Part shown: one piece after another, positions 22,343 through 33,258 of the stretch
Numbering within the stretch: position 1 is the stretch's first letter
How the letters are laid out: each line of letters begins with the position of its first letter
Assembly: GCA_001781335.1 (NCBI GenBank)
Contig: MFLL01000032.1
Coordinates: 1 to 47,188 of the forward strand
Reading direction: 5' to 3'
Source of the DNA: Candidatus Kaiserbacteria bacterium RIFCSPHIGHO2_02_FULL_55_25
GTDB taxonomy: Bacteria; Patescibacteriota; Minisyncoccia; Phycocordibacterales; UBA2100
DNA length: 47,188 nucleotides
The notes under the pieces: generated by a model
Database searches by the model: none
What the model saw: the letters and a program-made list of their open reading frames with translations, nothing else
What the model was told of the DNA's origin: nothing
Position numbers and translations under genes: made by a program

Positions 22343-23548
22343 ATGGCTGTATTCAATTACACCGCACTGGATAGCGACGGTCACGAGCGGCAGGGCACCA
22401 TCGACGCGGTGTCAATGGACGTCGCCATCACCGCACTGCAGCGTCGCGGACTCGTCGTCTCGTTCGTCGCACCCGTGGAGAAATCCATGTTCGGCGGCAG
22501 CATATCGTTCTTCGACCGCGTCACCAATGCCGACGTCGTGATGTTGAGCCGTCAGATTACGACGCTGTTCGAAGCGCAGGTATCCGCTTTGCGCGCCTTC
22601 AGGCTGCTCGCGGCCGAGGCCCGCACGCCGACTCTCGCCGAGAAACTCACCGAAATAGGCAACGACATCCAGAGCGGCAGCTCTATCTCCGCCGCACTCT
22701 CGAGACATCCGAAAATCTTCTCGGCTTTCTATGTCAACATGGTGCGCTCCGGTGAGGAGTCGGGAAAGCTCGATGAGACGTTCTCCTTTCTTGCCGATTA
22801 CCTCGACCGTAACTACGAAATAACGCAAAAAGCCAAAAACGCGCTCATCTATCCGGCGTTCATCATGGGTACGTTTATCACGGTGATGGGTCTCATGATG
22901 ACGCTCGTCATTCCGCGTCTTGCCGACATGCTCAGCGGCTCCGGACAGGCGATTCCTATCTATACTCGTGCGGTCATCGGTGCGAGCACCTTTTTGCAGC
23001 ACTACATAGTGCTCATTCTCATAGTGCTGGGTCTCGGCGGCGTCTTTTTGATCCGGTACAGACGCACCAAGCAGGGTGCCGAACTCTTCTCGCGCGCACG
23101 GCTCGAACTTCCGGTCATCGGCGGCATCTATCAGAAGATTTATCTCTCCCGCATCGCCGACAACCTCTCGACGATGCTCCGGAGCGGTATTCAGGTACTA
23201 CGCGGGCTCGAAATCACCTCGAACGTCGTCGAAGACCCGACTTATGAGAAGGTGCTCAACGATGCCGCGACCGACGTGAAAGCTGGTCTCCCGGTCTCCG
23301 AGGCATTGCGTAAACACAACGAGATTCCGGGCATCATGGTCGCAATGATGAAGATAGGCGAAGAGACAGGCAACATGGGTACGATTCTCGAGACAATGGC
23401 GCGCTACTACCGGCGCGAGGTGAACAACGCCGTCGACACCATGGTCGACCTCATCGAGCCGATCATGATTGTGGCACTTGCGGTGGGTGTATCCGTACTG
23501 CTCGCCTCCGTGCTTATCCCGATCTACAACCTCGCGTCGAGCTTTTAA
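22343..23548 (+). CDS. pilC: type IV pilus inner-membrane platform protein PilC
   Basis: A 401-residue GspF/PilC polytopic protein that anchors the extension and retraction ATPases. Two homologous T2SSF cytoplasmic domains are visible: the first around LSRQITTLFEAQVSALRAFRLL with MVRSGEESGKLDETF, the second around RIADNLSTMLRSGIQVLRGLE with MMKIGEETGNMGTILE. Each is followed by TM segments (about 170-192 and 220-238; C-terminal about 370-392). It starts 2 nt after pilT. Confidence 0.95.
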   Translation: MAVFNYTALDSDGHERQGTIDAVSMDVAITALQRRGLVVSFVAPVEKSMFGGSISFFDRVTNADVVMLSRQITTLFEAQVSALRAFRLLAAEARTPTLAEKLTEIGNDIQSGSSISAALSRHPKIFSAFYVNMVRSGEESGKLDETFSFLADYLDRNYEITQKAKNALIYPAFIMGTFITVMGLMMTLVIPRLADMLSGSGQAIPIYTRAVIGASTFLQHYIVLILIVLGLGGVFLIRYRRTKQGAELFSRARLELPVIGGIYQKIYLSRIADNLSTMLRSGIQVLRGLEITSNVVEDPTYEKVLNDAATDVKAGLPVSEALRKHNEIPGIMVAMMKIGEETGNMGTILETMARYYRREVNNAVDTMVDLIEPIMIVALAVGVSVLLASVLIPIYNLASSF

Positions 23549-23556
23549 CAGGTAGT

Positions 23557-23637
23557 AGTATTTAGTACGTAGAACGTAGAAAATACGATACTTGATTCAT
23601 CCGGAACATCTTCTCTACGAACTACGTTCTACGCCCT
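23557..23637. repeat. heptamer-repeat hairpin element A
   Basis: Left arm 23557-23584 is four heptamers (AGTATTT AGTACGT then AGAACGT AGAAAAT). Right arm 23610-23637, read in reverse complement, is AGGGCGT AGAACGT then AGTTCGT AGAGAAG. The 12-bp core CGTAGAACGTAG (23568-23579) pairs exactly with 23622-23633. It lies in the 186-nt gap between pilC and the pilin gene; the rest of that gap holds TATACA/TACAAT near 23690. Confidence 0.8.
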
Positions 23638-23734
23638 ATAAACTGCCCGGTGGTTATCCACACAACAGGTGCGTTTTGGGAGGGAGGGGTATACAATGAG
23701 CGTACTTATTAGAGCAAACGTGAAATGCAATTAT

Positions 23735-24292
23735 ATGATGCAATTTATTCGACGTGACCATACATCTGCGCGCGGCTTCACACTGATTGAGCTTCTGGTG
23801 GTCATTGCGATCATCGGTATCCTCTCCTCGGTGGTGTTGGCCAGCCTCAATTCAGCGAGGCAGAAAGGCCGTGACGCCAAGCGTATCTCCGACGTCAAAC
23901 AGCTTCAGCTCGCGCTCGAGCTCTACTACGATGCCAACAGCAAGTACCCCGCAGCTATCAGCGGGACGCAGTTGACGGCGCCCGGCTATATCGCCGTCGT
24001 TCCGAAAGACCCGACGGGCAATACCGACTACTCGTACACGCCGTACGAAGTCACCGGTGCCACCGGTATCTGCAGTAGCTACCACCTCGGCGCTTCGCTC
24101 GAGGTCTCCACCAACTCCGTGCTCTCCTCGGACTCCGACGTAGTCGCGGTGCCGACCGGCTACTCTATCTGCTCCGGAGGTCCGGCGGCCGACTTCAGCG
24201 GTGCCGATGCTCTGCCTGCCGGCGCGCCGTCTCCTGCGGTGCGCTGTGCCACCGGTGATGCAGGTACCGCCTGTTTCGACGCGAAGTCGTAA
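23735..24292 (+). CDS. type IV pilin, probable major pilin
   Basis: A 185-residue prepilin with a class III leader: MMQFIRRDHTSARG is cut before FTLIELLVVIAIIGILSSVV, with Gly at -1, Phe at +1 and Glu at +5. The N-terminal alpha-helix spine (ASLNSARQKGRDAKRISDVKQLQLALELYYD) and a Cys-containing C-terminal region (ICSSYH, ICSGG, RCATGDAGTACF) are typical of PilA-like pilins in CPR. I chose the ATG at 23735; 23738 and an upstream in-frame ATG at 23696 are alternatives, the latter overlapping a TACAAT box. A terminator follows, as expected for an abundant product. Confidence 0.88.
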   Translation: MMQFIRRDHTSARGFTLIELLVVIAIIGILSSVVLASLNSARQKGRDAKRISDVKQLQLALELYYDANSKYPAAISGTQLTAPGYIAVVPKDPTGNTDYSYTPYEVTGATGICSSYHLGASLEVSTNSVLSSDSDVVAVPTGYSICSGGPAADFSGADALPAGAPSPAVRCATGDAGTACFDAKS

Positions 24293-24312
24293 TCTCGGCC
24301 AACTGGTTGCTT

Positions 24313-24338
24313 GAACTCCCCGAAAATGCGGGGAGTTC
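24313..24338 (+). terminator. intrinsic terminator after the pilin gene
   Basis: GAACTCCCCG-aaaatg-CGGGGAGTTC (10-bp stem), directly followed by the extended -10 promoter TGCTATACT (24340-24348) of pilD. Confidence 0.75.
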
Positions 24339-24339
24339 T

Positions 24340-24348
24340 TGCTATACT
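24340..24348 (+). promoter_or_regulatory. extended -10 promoter of pilD
   Basis: TGCTATACT ends 7 nt before the ATG at 24356. There is no Shine-Dalgarno. It is a leaderless-type start. Confidence 0.65.
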
Positions 24349-24355
24349 AAGTGAA

Positions 24356-25159
24356 ATGCTGGACGCGCTCATCTTCGGGCTTTTCGGTCTCATTGTGGGG
24401 AGCTTTCTCAATGTGGTCATTGTACGGCGCGGGGGGAAGAGTCTCGGCGGCAGAAGCGCCTGTATGTCGTGCGGCGTACAAATCCGCTGGTACGACAATA
24501 TCCCGCTGCTTTCGTGGCTTGTGTTGCGGGGCCGGTGCCGCTCCTGCGGGAGCCGCATATCTGTCCAGTATCCGCTGGTGGAGACGGGAACTGCCTGCCT
24601 CTTTGCGCTCTCGGGAGCGGCACCGATAGAGCTTCTGCCGCGTATCGGCGCGCTGCCGATACTCGCGCTCCTGCTTATGATAACGGTCTACGACCTCCGC
24701 CACACCATCATTCCGGACGAATGGGTGTATCTGCTTGCCGCTCTCGCGCTTGTATACCAATTCACCTTTCCCGCTCCGGTCGGGTTCGGAACGGCTCTCC
24801 TTCTCTTGGCCGGCCCCGCCGCGGCGTTGCCGCTTTTTTTGTTGTGGCTGTTCTCGAAGGGCGCGTGGATGGGACTCGGAGATCCGAAGCTCGCGCTCGG
24901 GGTAGGCTGGCTTCTGGGGCCGCTCTGGGGAGTGTGGGCGGTCTTTTTTTCTTTCATCGTCGGCGCGTTTGTGAGCGTCTTCATCCTGCTGCCGTTGCCG
25001 CACATCATGCGGTTTGCAAGCGAAACGGGGATAGCGCGATTGAACAGACAGTCAGCGCGATTTACAATGAAGAGCGAAGTGCCGTTCGGACCGTTCCTTG
25101 TCGGGAGCTGCATATTCGTATGGTTTTCACTGCTCTACCACATACCACTGCCGCTATGA
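24356..25159 (+). CDS. pilD: prepilin peptidase / N-methyltransferase PilD
   Basis: A 267-residue polytopic aspartic peptidase that removes prepilin leaders at the G-F bond and N-methylates the new terminus. Visible are the N-terminal methylase domain with GSFLNVVIVR, the zinc cysteines CMSC and CRSC (around 37-64) with the NIPLLSW motif between them, the first catalytic Asp in TVYDLRHTIIPDEW and the second in the GxGDxK motif (GLGDPKLALG). About eight TM segments. I chose the ATG at 24356 (leaderless box) over ATG 24326 and TTG 24311, which lie in the terminator. It overlaps the next gene by ATGA. Confidence 0.94.
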   Translation: MLDALIFGLFGLIVGSFLNVVIVRRGGKSLGGRSACMSCGVQIRWYDNIPLLSWLVLRGRCRSCGSRISVQYPLVETGTACLFALSGAAPIELLPRIGALPILALLLMITVYDLRHTIIPDEWVYLLAALALVYQFTFPAPVGFGTALLLLAGPAAALPLFLLWLFSKGAWMGLGDPKLALGVGWLLGPLWGVWAVFFSFIVGAFVSVFILLPLPHIMRFASETGIARLNRQSARFTMKSEVPFGPFLVGSCIFVWFSLLYHIPLPL

Positions 25160-25722
25160 CGTCACACATTAAAACGCGCGCTTTCACGCTCATTGAACTG
25201 CTGGTCGTAACCGGCATTATCGCGATAATTTCCGGACTCGTGCTCGTCAACAACAACAAATTCGGCGGGGCGGTACTCTTGGAGAATCTCGCATACGACA
25301 TGGCGCTCTCTCTCCGGCAGGCGCAGGTGTACGGTATTTCGGTACAGCGATTCAACGGTGCGTTCGGTGCGGCCTATGGAGTGCACTTCACGCAGAGCGC
25401 CGGCGGTGCGCAGTCCATCTATGTGCTTTTTGCCGACGCCATAAATAAAAACGGTGTCTATGACTCCGGAGAGCTCGTCCAGTCAACGCAAGTGGCGCAA
25501 GGGTATACCATCAGCAATCTCTGCGCGAATGCGACAGGGAGCGAGATATGCACGGCGGCGTCGGCTCTCGACATCACGTTCCAGCGTCCGGAACCCGATG
25601 CATTTATCCGGATATCCGGAGCCGGCAGTCTCTATGAGTCCGCCACCATCACGGTGAGTTCGCCGCGCGGCGACACGAGACGGATTATTGTGTATGCAAA
25701 CGGGCAGATATCGGTTCAATAA
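25156..25722 (+). CDS. GspH/FimT-like pseudopilin
   Basis: A 188-residue pseudopilin with a short leader MTSHIKTRA before FTLIELLVVTGIIAIISGLVL. The -1 residue is Ala instead of Gly and E+5 is present. After the helix the sequence AYDMALSLRQAQVYGISVQRF resembles GspH/FimT minor pseudopilins that start pilus assembly. It is translationally coupled to pilD (overlap ATGA) and begins the minor-pilin cluster. Confidence 0.85.
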   Translation: MTSHIKTRAFTLIELLVVTGIIAIISGLVLVNNNKFGGAVLLENLAYDMALSLRQAQVYGISVQRFNGAFGAAYGVHFTQSAGGAQSIYVLFADAINKNGVYDSGELVQSTQVAQGYTISNLCANATGSEICTAASALDITFQRPEPDAFIRISGAGSLYESATITVSSPRGDTRRIIVYANGQISVQ

Positions 25723-25723
25723 T

Positions 25724-26455
25724 ATGCAGGGAACAGGGAATAGGTTTCAGGGAGTAGAAAAAGCAATACGCACGATGTTCGAAGTGCGTCCCCATTCCCT
25801 AGTCCCTAGTCCCTATAACCCATCCCGCGGCTTCACGCTCATCGAGATGATTGTCTCGGTCGGCTTGTTTGCGGTCGTGATGCTTATTTGCGTGGCCGCG
25901 CTCCTCTCTCTCGTGGACGCCAACAAGAAGGCGCAGGCCATCCAGTCGGTCATGAACAACCTCAACGTCGCAGTCGACGGCATGGTACGTTCGGTTCGCA
26001 TGGGTACCAACTATCATTGCGGTACAGATCTGTCAGTCACATCTGGTTTGCCGTCACCTCGCGACTGCGTATATCCCGGCGAGTCGTTTTTCCAGTTCGA
26101 GCCGTTCCGTGATTGCTCGGCGCAAGGCACGAGCTGTGACTCGAACGGGAACGTGCCGCCGACCTCGTATTACTACCAAGTTGACACCATCGGCGGTAAG
26201 GCCGTCGGGCGGCTTTACCGTTCGACAGATGGTTTGCAGGGCATAGCCATTACCGCTCCGGAGGTTTCCATCGATAGCGTGAAGTTTTTCGTGACAGGTT
26301 CGTGCCCCGCCCGAACAGGGTATTCGTGCACACCGGACGACGTACAACCGAAAGTGCTTATGGACATTAAGGGAAGGGCAGGTGCTACGAAAGCGACGAT
26401 ACATACCACGTTCCACATACAAGCCACCGCCGTACAGCGTGTACTCGATATATGA
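25724..26455 (+). CDS. minor pilin / pseudopilin with element-derived leader
   Basis: A 243-residue prepilin. The 34-residue leader (MQGTGNRFQGVEKAI...SPYNPSRG) is unusually long, precedes FTLIEMIVSVGLFAVVMLICV (G-1, F+1, E+5), and is almost wholly encoded by heptamer-repeat element B. The mature part has pilin-helix features and several Cys (YHCGTDL, RDCVYPGE, SCPARTGYSC). It starts 1 nt after the previous stop and its stop overlaps the next start (ATATGACA). Its role is minor-pilin or pseudopilin in pilus initiation. Confidence 0.82.
   Translation: MQGTGNRFQGVEKAIRTMFEVRPHSLVPSPYNPSRGFTLIEMIVSVGLFAVVMLICVAALLSLVDANKKAQAIQSVMNNLNVAVDGMVRSVRMGTNYHCGTDLSVTSGLPSPRDCVYPGESFFQFEPFRDCSAQGTSCDSNGNVPPTSYYYQVDTIGGKAVGRLYRSTDGLQGIAITAPEVSIDSVKFFVTGSCPARTGYSCTPDDVQPKVLMDIKGRAGATKATIHTTFHIQATAVQRVLDI
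25728..25814. repeat. heptamer-repeat hairpin element B
   Basis: Left arm 25728-25755: AGGGAAC AGGGAAT then AGGTTTC AGGGAGT. Right arm 25787-25814, reverse complement: AGGGACT AGGGACT then AGGGAAT GGGGACG. A small inner hairpin CGCAC...GTGCG (25769-25788) sits at the apex. The element begins at codon 2 of the pseudopilin gene and ends just before the prepilin cleavage site. Confidence 0.85.
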
Positions 26456-27138
26456 CAATACAGGGACTAGGGACTAGGTTACAGGGAATAGTGGGCAAAA
26501 TCCGCAATCGGACACATTTGAACTATAACCTAAAACCTAACACCTATAACCTGCGTTCCGGTTTTACTCTCATCGAGACGCTCGTCGCCATTTCGCTGCT
26601 CTCAATAGCCATCGTTGCGCCGATGTCGCTCACGTCGCAGAGCCTCACCGCCGCATTCTACGCACGCGACCAGGTGACTGCGTTCAACCTCGCTCAGGAA
26701 GGTCTCGAGGCCGTCCGCGCGTTCCGAGACGGTCAGGTGTTGCAGATATCACAAAACGCGAGTGCCGCCGGCATCAACCTGTTCGGTGTCGAAGGGGCGG
26801 GTATTCCCGTCAACCAGAACTTCATCATCGACTCGCGTATCACGGATCTCTCCCAATCCATGACGACATGCGGGCAGGCCGGCTGCCCGTATCTTCAGGT
26901 GGACGGCACCGCTACTCTCTACGGCTACGACCCGCAGTGGATTCCGACGTACTTCAAGCGCATCCTCCACGCGTGTTACATCCAACCGACCCAAACATAT
27001 ACCTGCAACTCGACGCCGTCGGACGAGATGCGCGTGACAGTGACGGTCACGTGGCCGACAGCGGCACAGCAGACACGCTCGTTCACCATCTACGACGATC
27101 TGTACCGGTGGGTAAATGACGGCTCCGCCGCGCAATAA
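26452..27138 (+). CDS. PilV-like minor pilin with element-derived leader
   Basis: A 228-residue prepilin with leader MTIQGLGTRLQGIVGKI...NLRSG before FTLIETLVAISLLSIAIVAPM (G-1, F+1, E+5), followed by AFNLAQEGLEAVRAFRDGQ, which resembles PilV/GspI-type pseudopilins. As in the previous gene, the about 38-residue leader is encoded by a heptamer-repeat hairpin (element C). Its start overlaps the previous stop. The C-terminal half is beta-rich (RVTVTVTWPTAAQQTRSFTI). Confidence 0.82.
   Translation: MTIQGLGTRLQGIVGKIRNRTHLNYNLKPNTYNLRSGFTLIETLVAISLLSIAIVAPMSLTSQSLTAAFYARDQVTAFNLAQEGLEAVRAFRDGQVLQISQNASAAGINLFGVEGAGIPVNQNFIIDSRITDLSQSMTTCGQAGCPYLQVDGTATLYGYDPQWIPTYFKRILHACYIQPTQTYTCNSTPSDEMRVTVTVTWPTAAQQTRSFTIYDDLYRWVNDGSAAQ
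26462..26552. repeat. heptamer-repeat hairpin element C
   Basis: Left arm 26462-26489: AGGGACT AGGGACT then AGGTTAC AGGGAAT. Right arm 26525-26552, reverse complement: AGGTTAT AGGTGTT then AGGTTTT AGGTTAT. Both arms align over 31 nt with the frame AGG kept every 7 nt. It starts 10 nt after the start codon and lies wholly within the leader-peptide coding region. Confidence 0.88.
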
Positions 27139-27139
27139 T

Positions 27140-29829
<2,690 letters not shown>

Positions 29830-29839
29830 CAATCCCGAT

Positions 29840-29877
29840 ATACACTAAAGCTATGCTATAGCGTATGCTTAGTGTAT
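29840..29877. promoter_or_regulatory. 38-nt imperfect palindrome, copy 1 (upstream of the PaaX-like gene)
   Basis: ATACACTAA at the left end pairs with TTAGTGTAT at the right, with the central palindrome GCTATAGC. It begins 10 nt after the ligA stop and is the probable operator for the following regulator. The same sequence recurs at 30434-30471 with three differences. Confidence 0.75.
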
Positions 29878-29932
29878 GGGGATGCTGGAAGAGTCGGGAA
29901 AGTGAAAGACGAAAAGAAGGAATGTAAAGTCG

Positions 29933-30442
29933 TTGATTCTCGGCACTATAGGTATTGCCGGCATGCTTGGTGTCGCGATGGTGGCACCGAACATACTGGG
30001 TGCAATGGGCAAACTTGGCTTATTGCCGGGGAGACGACAGAAAGAAATAGTGAATCGCGCTCGCGACAGGCTGATTGTTCAAGGGCTTTTGAAACGCGAG
30101 AACGGATTCTTGCGTCTCACACCAAAAGGGAAGGCCGCCATTCGCACCTTGGAAATCCGCGGGTTCGAGATTGCGCAGCCGAGGCGATGGGACGGCAAGT
30201 GGCGGGTTCTCATTTTTGATATTCCAGAATATCGGAAGAGTCTTCGCGACAAAGTCCGTCGTACGCTCGAAACGATCGGGTTTGTTCGTCTGCAAGACAG
30301 TGTGTGGGTGTATCCGCACGACTGCGAAGACTTCGTGGCGCTTCTGAAGGCTGATTTCAAGATTGGCAAAGACATGCTCTATATGATTGTGGAAGAATTG
30401 GAAAGTGACAGGCATTTGAAAAGTCATTTCGGCATACACTAA
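29933..30442 (+). CDS. PaaX-like regulator with Cas2-like C-terminal domain
   Basis: A 169-residue protein with an N-terminal hydrophobic helix (ILGTIGIAGMLGVAMVAPN), a winged-helix-like region (RDRLIVQGLLKRENGFLRLTPKGK, about 44-68) and the C-terminal ferredoxin-like domain of PaaX proteins (GKWRVLIFDIPEYRKSLRDKVRRTLETIGFVRLQDSVWVYPHDCED), often auto-annotated as Cas2 in CPR. No CRISPR array or other cas gene is present, so a regulatory role is more likely. The start is uncertain: TTG at 29933 is used; the frame is open to 29906 (KTKRRNVKS...) without an ATG. The stop TAA (30440-30442) lies inside palindrome copy 2. Confidence 0.7.
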   Translation: MILGTIGIAGMLGVAMVAPNILGAMGKLGLLPGRRQKEIVNRARDRLIVQGLLKRENGFLRLTPKGKAAIRTLEIRGFEIAQPRRWDGKWRVLIFDIPEYRKSLRDKVRRTLETIGFVRLQDSVWVYPHDCEDFVALLKADFKIGKDMLYMIVEELESDRHLKSHFGIH

Positions 30443-30471
30443 AGCTACGCTATAGCGTAGGCTTAGTGTAT
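30434..30471. promoter_or_regulatory. 38-nt palindrome, copy 2 (overlaps the PaaX-like stop)
   Basis: Nearly the same 38 nt as 29840-29877, with ends ATACACTAA/TTAGTGTAT and centre TACGCTATAGCGTA (a perfect 14-nt palindrome). The first repeat unit supplies the regulator's stop codon. TATAAT follows at 30493-30498. Confidence 0.75.
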
Positions 30472-30505
30472 ATGGGGGAGTTGGAGGAGGGATATAATTA
30501 AGAAC

Positions 30506-30643
<138 letters not shown>

Positions 30644-30689
30644 TTCGTGCAATAATGTCGCTCACGACTGCAATCACGGAGGGATTGTC

Positions 30690-31001
30690 ATGAGTGCAGC
30701 GAGCGCCGATGCGTTAAAAGAGCATCGGAATACAGTGAGTCCTTGGAACGCGTGGGGGGATTTGGAGATTAAGCTTTCCGACAAAGCTAATCCCAAGGCT
30801 ATTCCAAAACGGGCGAAACGAGTGGGTGATCTGTTCACCTTCCACGGCAGTCTTAAGTCGCCGTATTCGCACGTTGACGCCATGTTGGCGTTTACGTTTG
30901 AATCGCTCGAAAACCCGTTCACGTTGGACCAAGGCCACGTCGAGTACGTCATTTGCGATGGCCGTCTCCTTTGGGTTAACGACGACTATCGGCCCAAGTG
31001 A
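30690..31001 (+). CDS. hypothetical protein
   Basis: A 103-residue protein (MSAASADALKEHRNTVSPWN...NDDYRPK) without TM or signal. Features are a basic loop (NPKAIPKRAKRVGDL) and a beta-rich second half (FTFHGSLKSPYSHVDAMLAFTF, VEYVICDGRLLWVN). A GGAGGG Shine-Dalgarno lies 6 nt before the ATG. I do not recognise the family. It forms a pair with the similar-sized gene at 31134. Confidence 0.55.
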   Translation: MSAASADALKEHRNTVSPWNAWGDLEIKLSDKANPKAIPKRAKRVGDLFTFHGSLKSPYSHVDAMLAFTFESLENPFTLDQGHVEYVICDGRLLWVNDDYRPK

Positions 31002-31133
31002 CGACGCAAATGTACAGATTCGAGATTCAATACAGAGGGCGGGCATCCAGCGCGGTGCCCGCCATGAATCTTTTTATATTTGACCCGATAGGCTCATTAG
31101 TGCAGAGTGCCGCTAGTTTTGGAGGGATGCGCT

Positions 31134-31451
31134 ATGCCCATACTCGAAACTGACGGCAAACGCGTCGTCATTGTGCGCGGTCGCTTGTACGGAGAATGGA
31201 CTCTTCTGGATTTTAGCTACAACCATCCGGGCGCACAGTTCGGCAAGCACCTATTCACGTTCGAACGTTCGGGGCATGTTCTCCATGTTTCCGACGTCAA
31301 CTGGTCGGGCGACAAGATGCCTTGTATGTTTGAAGGGCGTTGGATTCCATGCCCCAAGGAATTGAGGGATTTTGGGAACCGACATTCTCGCGTAATTTAC
31401 GAAATCGTTCCTGTATCGTTGAAACCGCTCGTGGAGGCGCCGGAAGGCTGA
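31134..31451 (+). CDS. hypothetical protein
   Basis: A 105-residue protein (MPILETDGKRVVIVRGRLYGEW...LVEAPEG), soluble, beta-rich, with two Cys near MPCMFEGRWIPCPKE. A GGAGGG Shine-Dalgarno (31121-31126) lies 7 nt before the ATG. The 31002-31133 gap contains no other gene. Not recognised. It shares SD-type initiation with its upstream neighbour, unlike the flanking leaderless-type genes, which hints at a different origin or regulation. Confidence 0.55.
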   Translation: MPILETDGKRVVIVRGRLYGEWTLLDFSYNHPGAQFGKHLFTFERSGHVLHVSDVNWSGDKMPCMFEGRWIPCPKELRDFGNRHSRVIYEIVPVSLKPLVEAPEG

Positions 31452-31489
31452 CTCCCGCGGGCGGTCTTCTGTTTGGGACGTTTTTCTTG

Positions 31490-31495
31490 TACTAT
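31490..31495 (+). promoter_or_regulatory. -10 box of gatC-gatA
   Basis: TACTAT ends 6 nt before the gatC ATG (31502), preceded directly by TG. No Shine-Dalgarno is present. Confidence 0.55.
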
Positions 31496-31501
31496 TCGGC
31501 C

Positions 31502-31786
31502 ATGACTGTCGATGTGAACGCACTCGCAAAGCTCGCACGGCTTGAAGTCTCAGCAGAGGAGGCTGCGAGGCTTGAGAAGGAGATACCCGATATTTTGAAA
31601 TTTGTTGAAACGATACAGAAAGCGGATGTTTCTGGTGTGTCGGAAGTGAAGAGCTTGCGCAATGTCATGCGTGCGGATGAAAACCCAATCGAGAGCGGGA
31701 CGTACACGGAAGTGCTTTTGAAGGCGGCACCGACGCGAGAAGGCGACAGAGTGTCCGTGAAGCAGGTCATTTCACGCAAGAAATAA
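31502..31786 (+). CDS. gatC: Asp-tRNA(Asn)/Glu-tRNA(Gln) amidotransferase subunit C
   Basis: A 94-residue GatC, the small subunit that wraps around GatA/GatB in the enzyme converting mischarged Glu-tRNA(Gln) and Asp-tRNA(Asn). The typical pattern is LAKLARLEVSAEEAARLEKEIPDILKFVETIQ and the C-terminal LLKAAPTREGDRVSVKQVI. It is one base from gatA. gatB is not in the window. Confidence 0.92.
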   Translation: MTVDVNALAKLARLEVSAEEAARLEKEIPDILKFVETIQKADVSGVSEVKSLRNVMRADENPIESGTYTEVLLKAAPTREGDRVSVKQVISRKK

Positions 31787-31787
31787 C

Positions 31788-33206
31788 ATGGACCTTTCTA
31801 CACTCACTATCAAAGAGGCGCGTCGCGCACTCGATGTCAAGGAATATTCCGCACTCGATTTGACCAATGCCTATCTCGACGCCATTGCGGGGAAGGACAA
31901 AGAAATCCACGCGTATCTCGAAGTGTGGGCCGATTCTGCGCGCGAGGAGGCGAAGGCTGCTGACGCTGTGATTGCGAAAGGGGGGTCGCAGCCGCTCACG
32001 GGAATCCCGCTCGCAATAAAAGACAATATGCTCATCGAGGGCCGGCGGGTAAGTTCGGGTTCCAAAATCCTTGAGAATTATGTCGCCTCGTATGATGCGA
32101 CCGTTATACGGAAGCTCAAAGAGCAAAATGTCGTTTTCCTTGGGCGCACAAATATGGATGAGTTCGCGCTCGGCAGTTCGACGGAGAATTCCGCATATGG
32201 CCCGACGAAAAATCCGCACGACACCTCACGCGTTCCCGGCGGGACGTCTGGAGGCTCGACTGCTGCAGTTGCGGCAGGTATGGCGCTCGGGGCGCTCGGC
32301 TCCGATACGGGCGGCTCCATCCGCCAGCCGTCGGCGCTCTGCGGTGTTGTCGGGATAAAGCCCACCTATGGCGCGGTATCACGCTTCGGGCTGATTGCGG
32401 CCGCATCGTCGCTCGACCAAATCGGCTCCATCGGGAAGACTGTTGCGGACACGAAAGTTATTCTCGACTCTATTCAGGGCCACGACGCGAACGACAGTAC
32501 GTCGCTTCCGGACAGCTTCTTTGCAAACAAAAAGCCGGTACGCAAAGTGCTCGGCGTACCGCGCGCGTTTTTGGGGAAGGGGATGGAGCCCGACATGCTC
32601 GCCGCTTTCGAAAACTCTCTCACCGCGCTTTCACAAAAAGGATACACACTCGTCGATATCGAATTGCCCGCTTTGGATTACGCGCTTGCCGTGTACTACA
32701 TCATCAATCCAGCCGAAGTCTCGACGAATCTCGCGCGACTCGACGGCATCCGGTACGGCCTCTCCGTCCCCGCCGATACAATAGCCGAAGTGTATTCAAA
32801 AACGCGCGCACAAGGATTCGGAACCGAAACGCGGCGTCGTATTCTCACGGGGACGTTCGTTCTCTCTGCAGGGTACGCCGATGCGTACTACAGAAAGGCC
32901 CGTGCAGTACGCGAACTCATTCGTGCCGACTTCGCCAAAGCATTCGAATCAGTTGACGCTATTGCGCTTCCGGTAAGCCCTATCGCTCCGTGGAAATTCG
33001 GTGAGAAGGCCGACCCTGTCGCTATGTATGCCGCGGACATTTTCACTGTGCCGGTCAGTCTCGCCGGCGTGCCGGCCATCTCGGTGCCGGGCGGCACCGT
33101 CGAGCGTGATGGTAAGAAACTTCCTGTAGGATTCCAGCTCATCGCCCCGCATGGGGGAGAGGAGACCTTGTTCGCAATTGGCAAAGATATCGAAAACAGT
33201 TCTTGA
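31788..33206 (+). CDS. gatA: Asp-tRNA(Asn)/Glu-tRNA(Gln) amidotransferase subunit A
   Basis: A 472-residue amidase-signature glutaminase that frees ammonia from glutamine for GatB. Visible are the catalytic lysine in LAIKDNMLIEG (K78), the Ser-rich GGTSGGST (151-158), and the nucleophile loop GSDTGGSIRQPSALCGVVGIKPTYG (Ser177). C-terminal FQLIAPHGGEETL is conserved. Length is normal. It forms an operon with gatC. Confidence 0.95.
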   Translation: MDLSTLTIKEARRALDVKEYSALDLTNAYLDAIAGKDKEIHAYLEVWADSAREEAKAADAVIAKGGSQPLTGIPLAIKDNMLIEGRRVSSGSKILENYVASYDATVIRKLKEQNVVFLGRTNMDEFALGSSTENSAYGPTKNPHDTSRVPGGTSGGSTAAVAAGMALGALGSDTGGSIRQPSALCGVVGIKPTYGAVSRFGLIAAASSLDQIGSIGKTVADTKVILDSIQGHDANDSTSLPDSFFANKKPVRKVLGVPRAFLGKGMEPDMLAAFENSLTALSQKGYTLVDIELPALDYALAVYYIINPAEVSTNLARLDGIRYGLSVPADTIAEVYSKTRAQGFGTETRRRILTGTFVLSAGYADAYYRKARAVRELIRADFAKAFESVDAIALPVSPIAPWKFGEKADPVAMYAADIFTVPVSLAGVPAISVPGGTVERDGKKLPVGFQLIAPHGGEETLFAIGKDIENSS

Positions 33207-33213
33207 ATTTTCT

Positions 33214-33241
33214 AAAACCTAGTCCCTAGTCCCTAGAACCT
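33214..33241. repeat. heptamer-repeat arm F (unpaired)
   Basis: Four heptamers, read in reverse complement as AGGTTCT AGGGACT then AGGGACT AGGTTTT, the same unit types as elements B and C. No opposing arm is seen. It ends 3 nt before the extended -10 TGCTATACT of the next gene. Confidence 0.8.
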
Positions 33242-33243
33242 AG

Positions 33244-33252
33244 TGCTATACT
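33244..33252 (+). promoter_or_regulatory. extended -10 promoter
   Basis: TGCTATACT ends 6 nt before the ATG at 33259, directly downstream of repeat arm F. Confidence 0.65.
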
Positions 33253-33258
33253 TTTCGC

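Noticed and set aside
29933-30442. CRISPR-associated Cas2
   Set aside because: The C-terminal fold is Cas2-like, but there is no repeat array or other cas gene in the window and an N-terminal winged-helix region is present, which fits PaaX-like regulators better.
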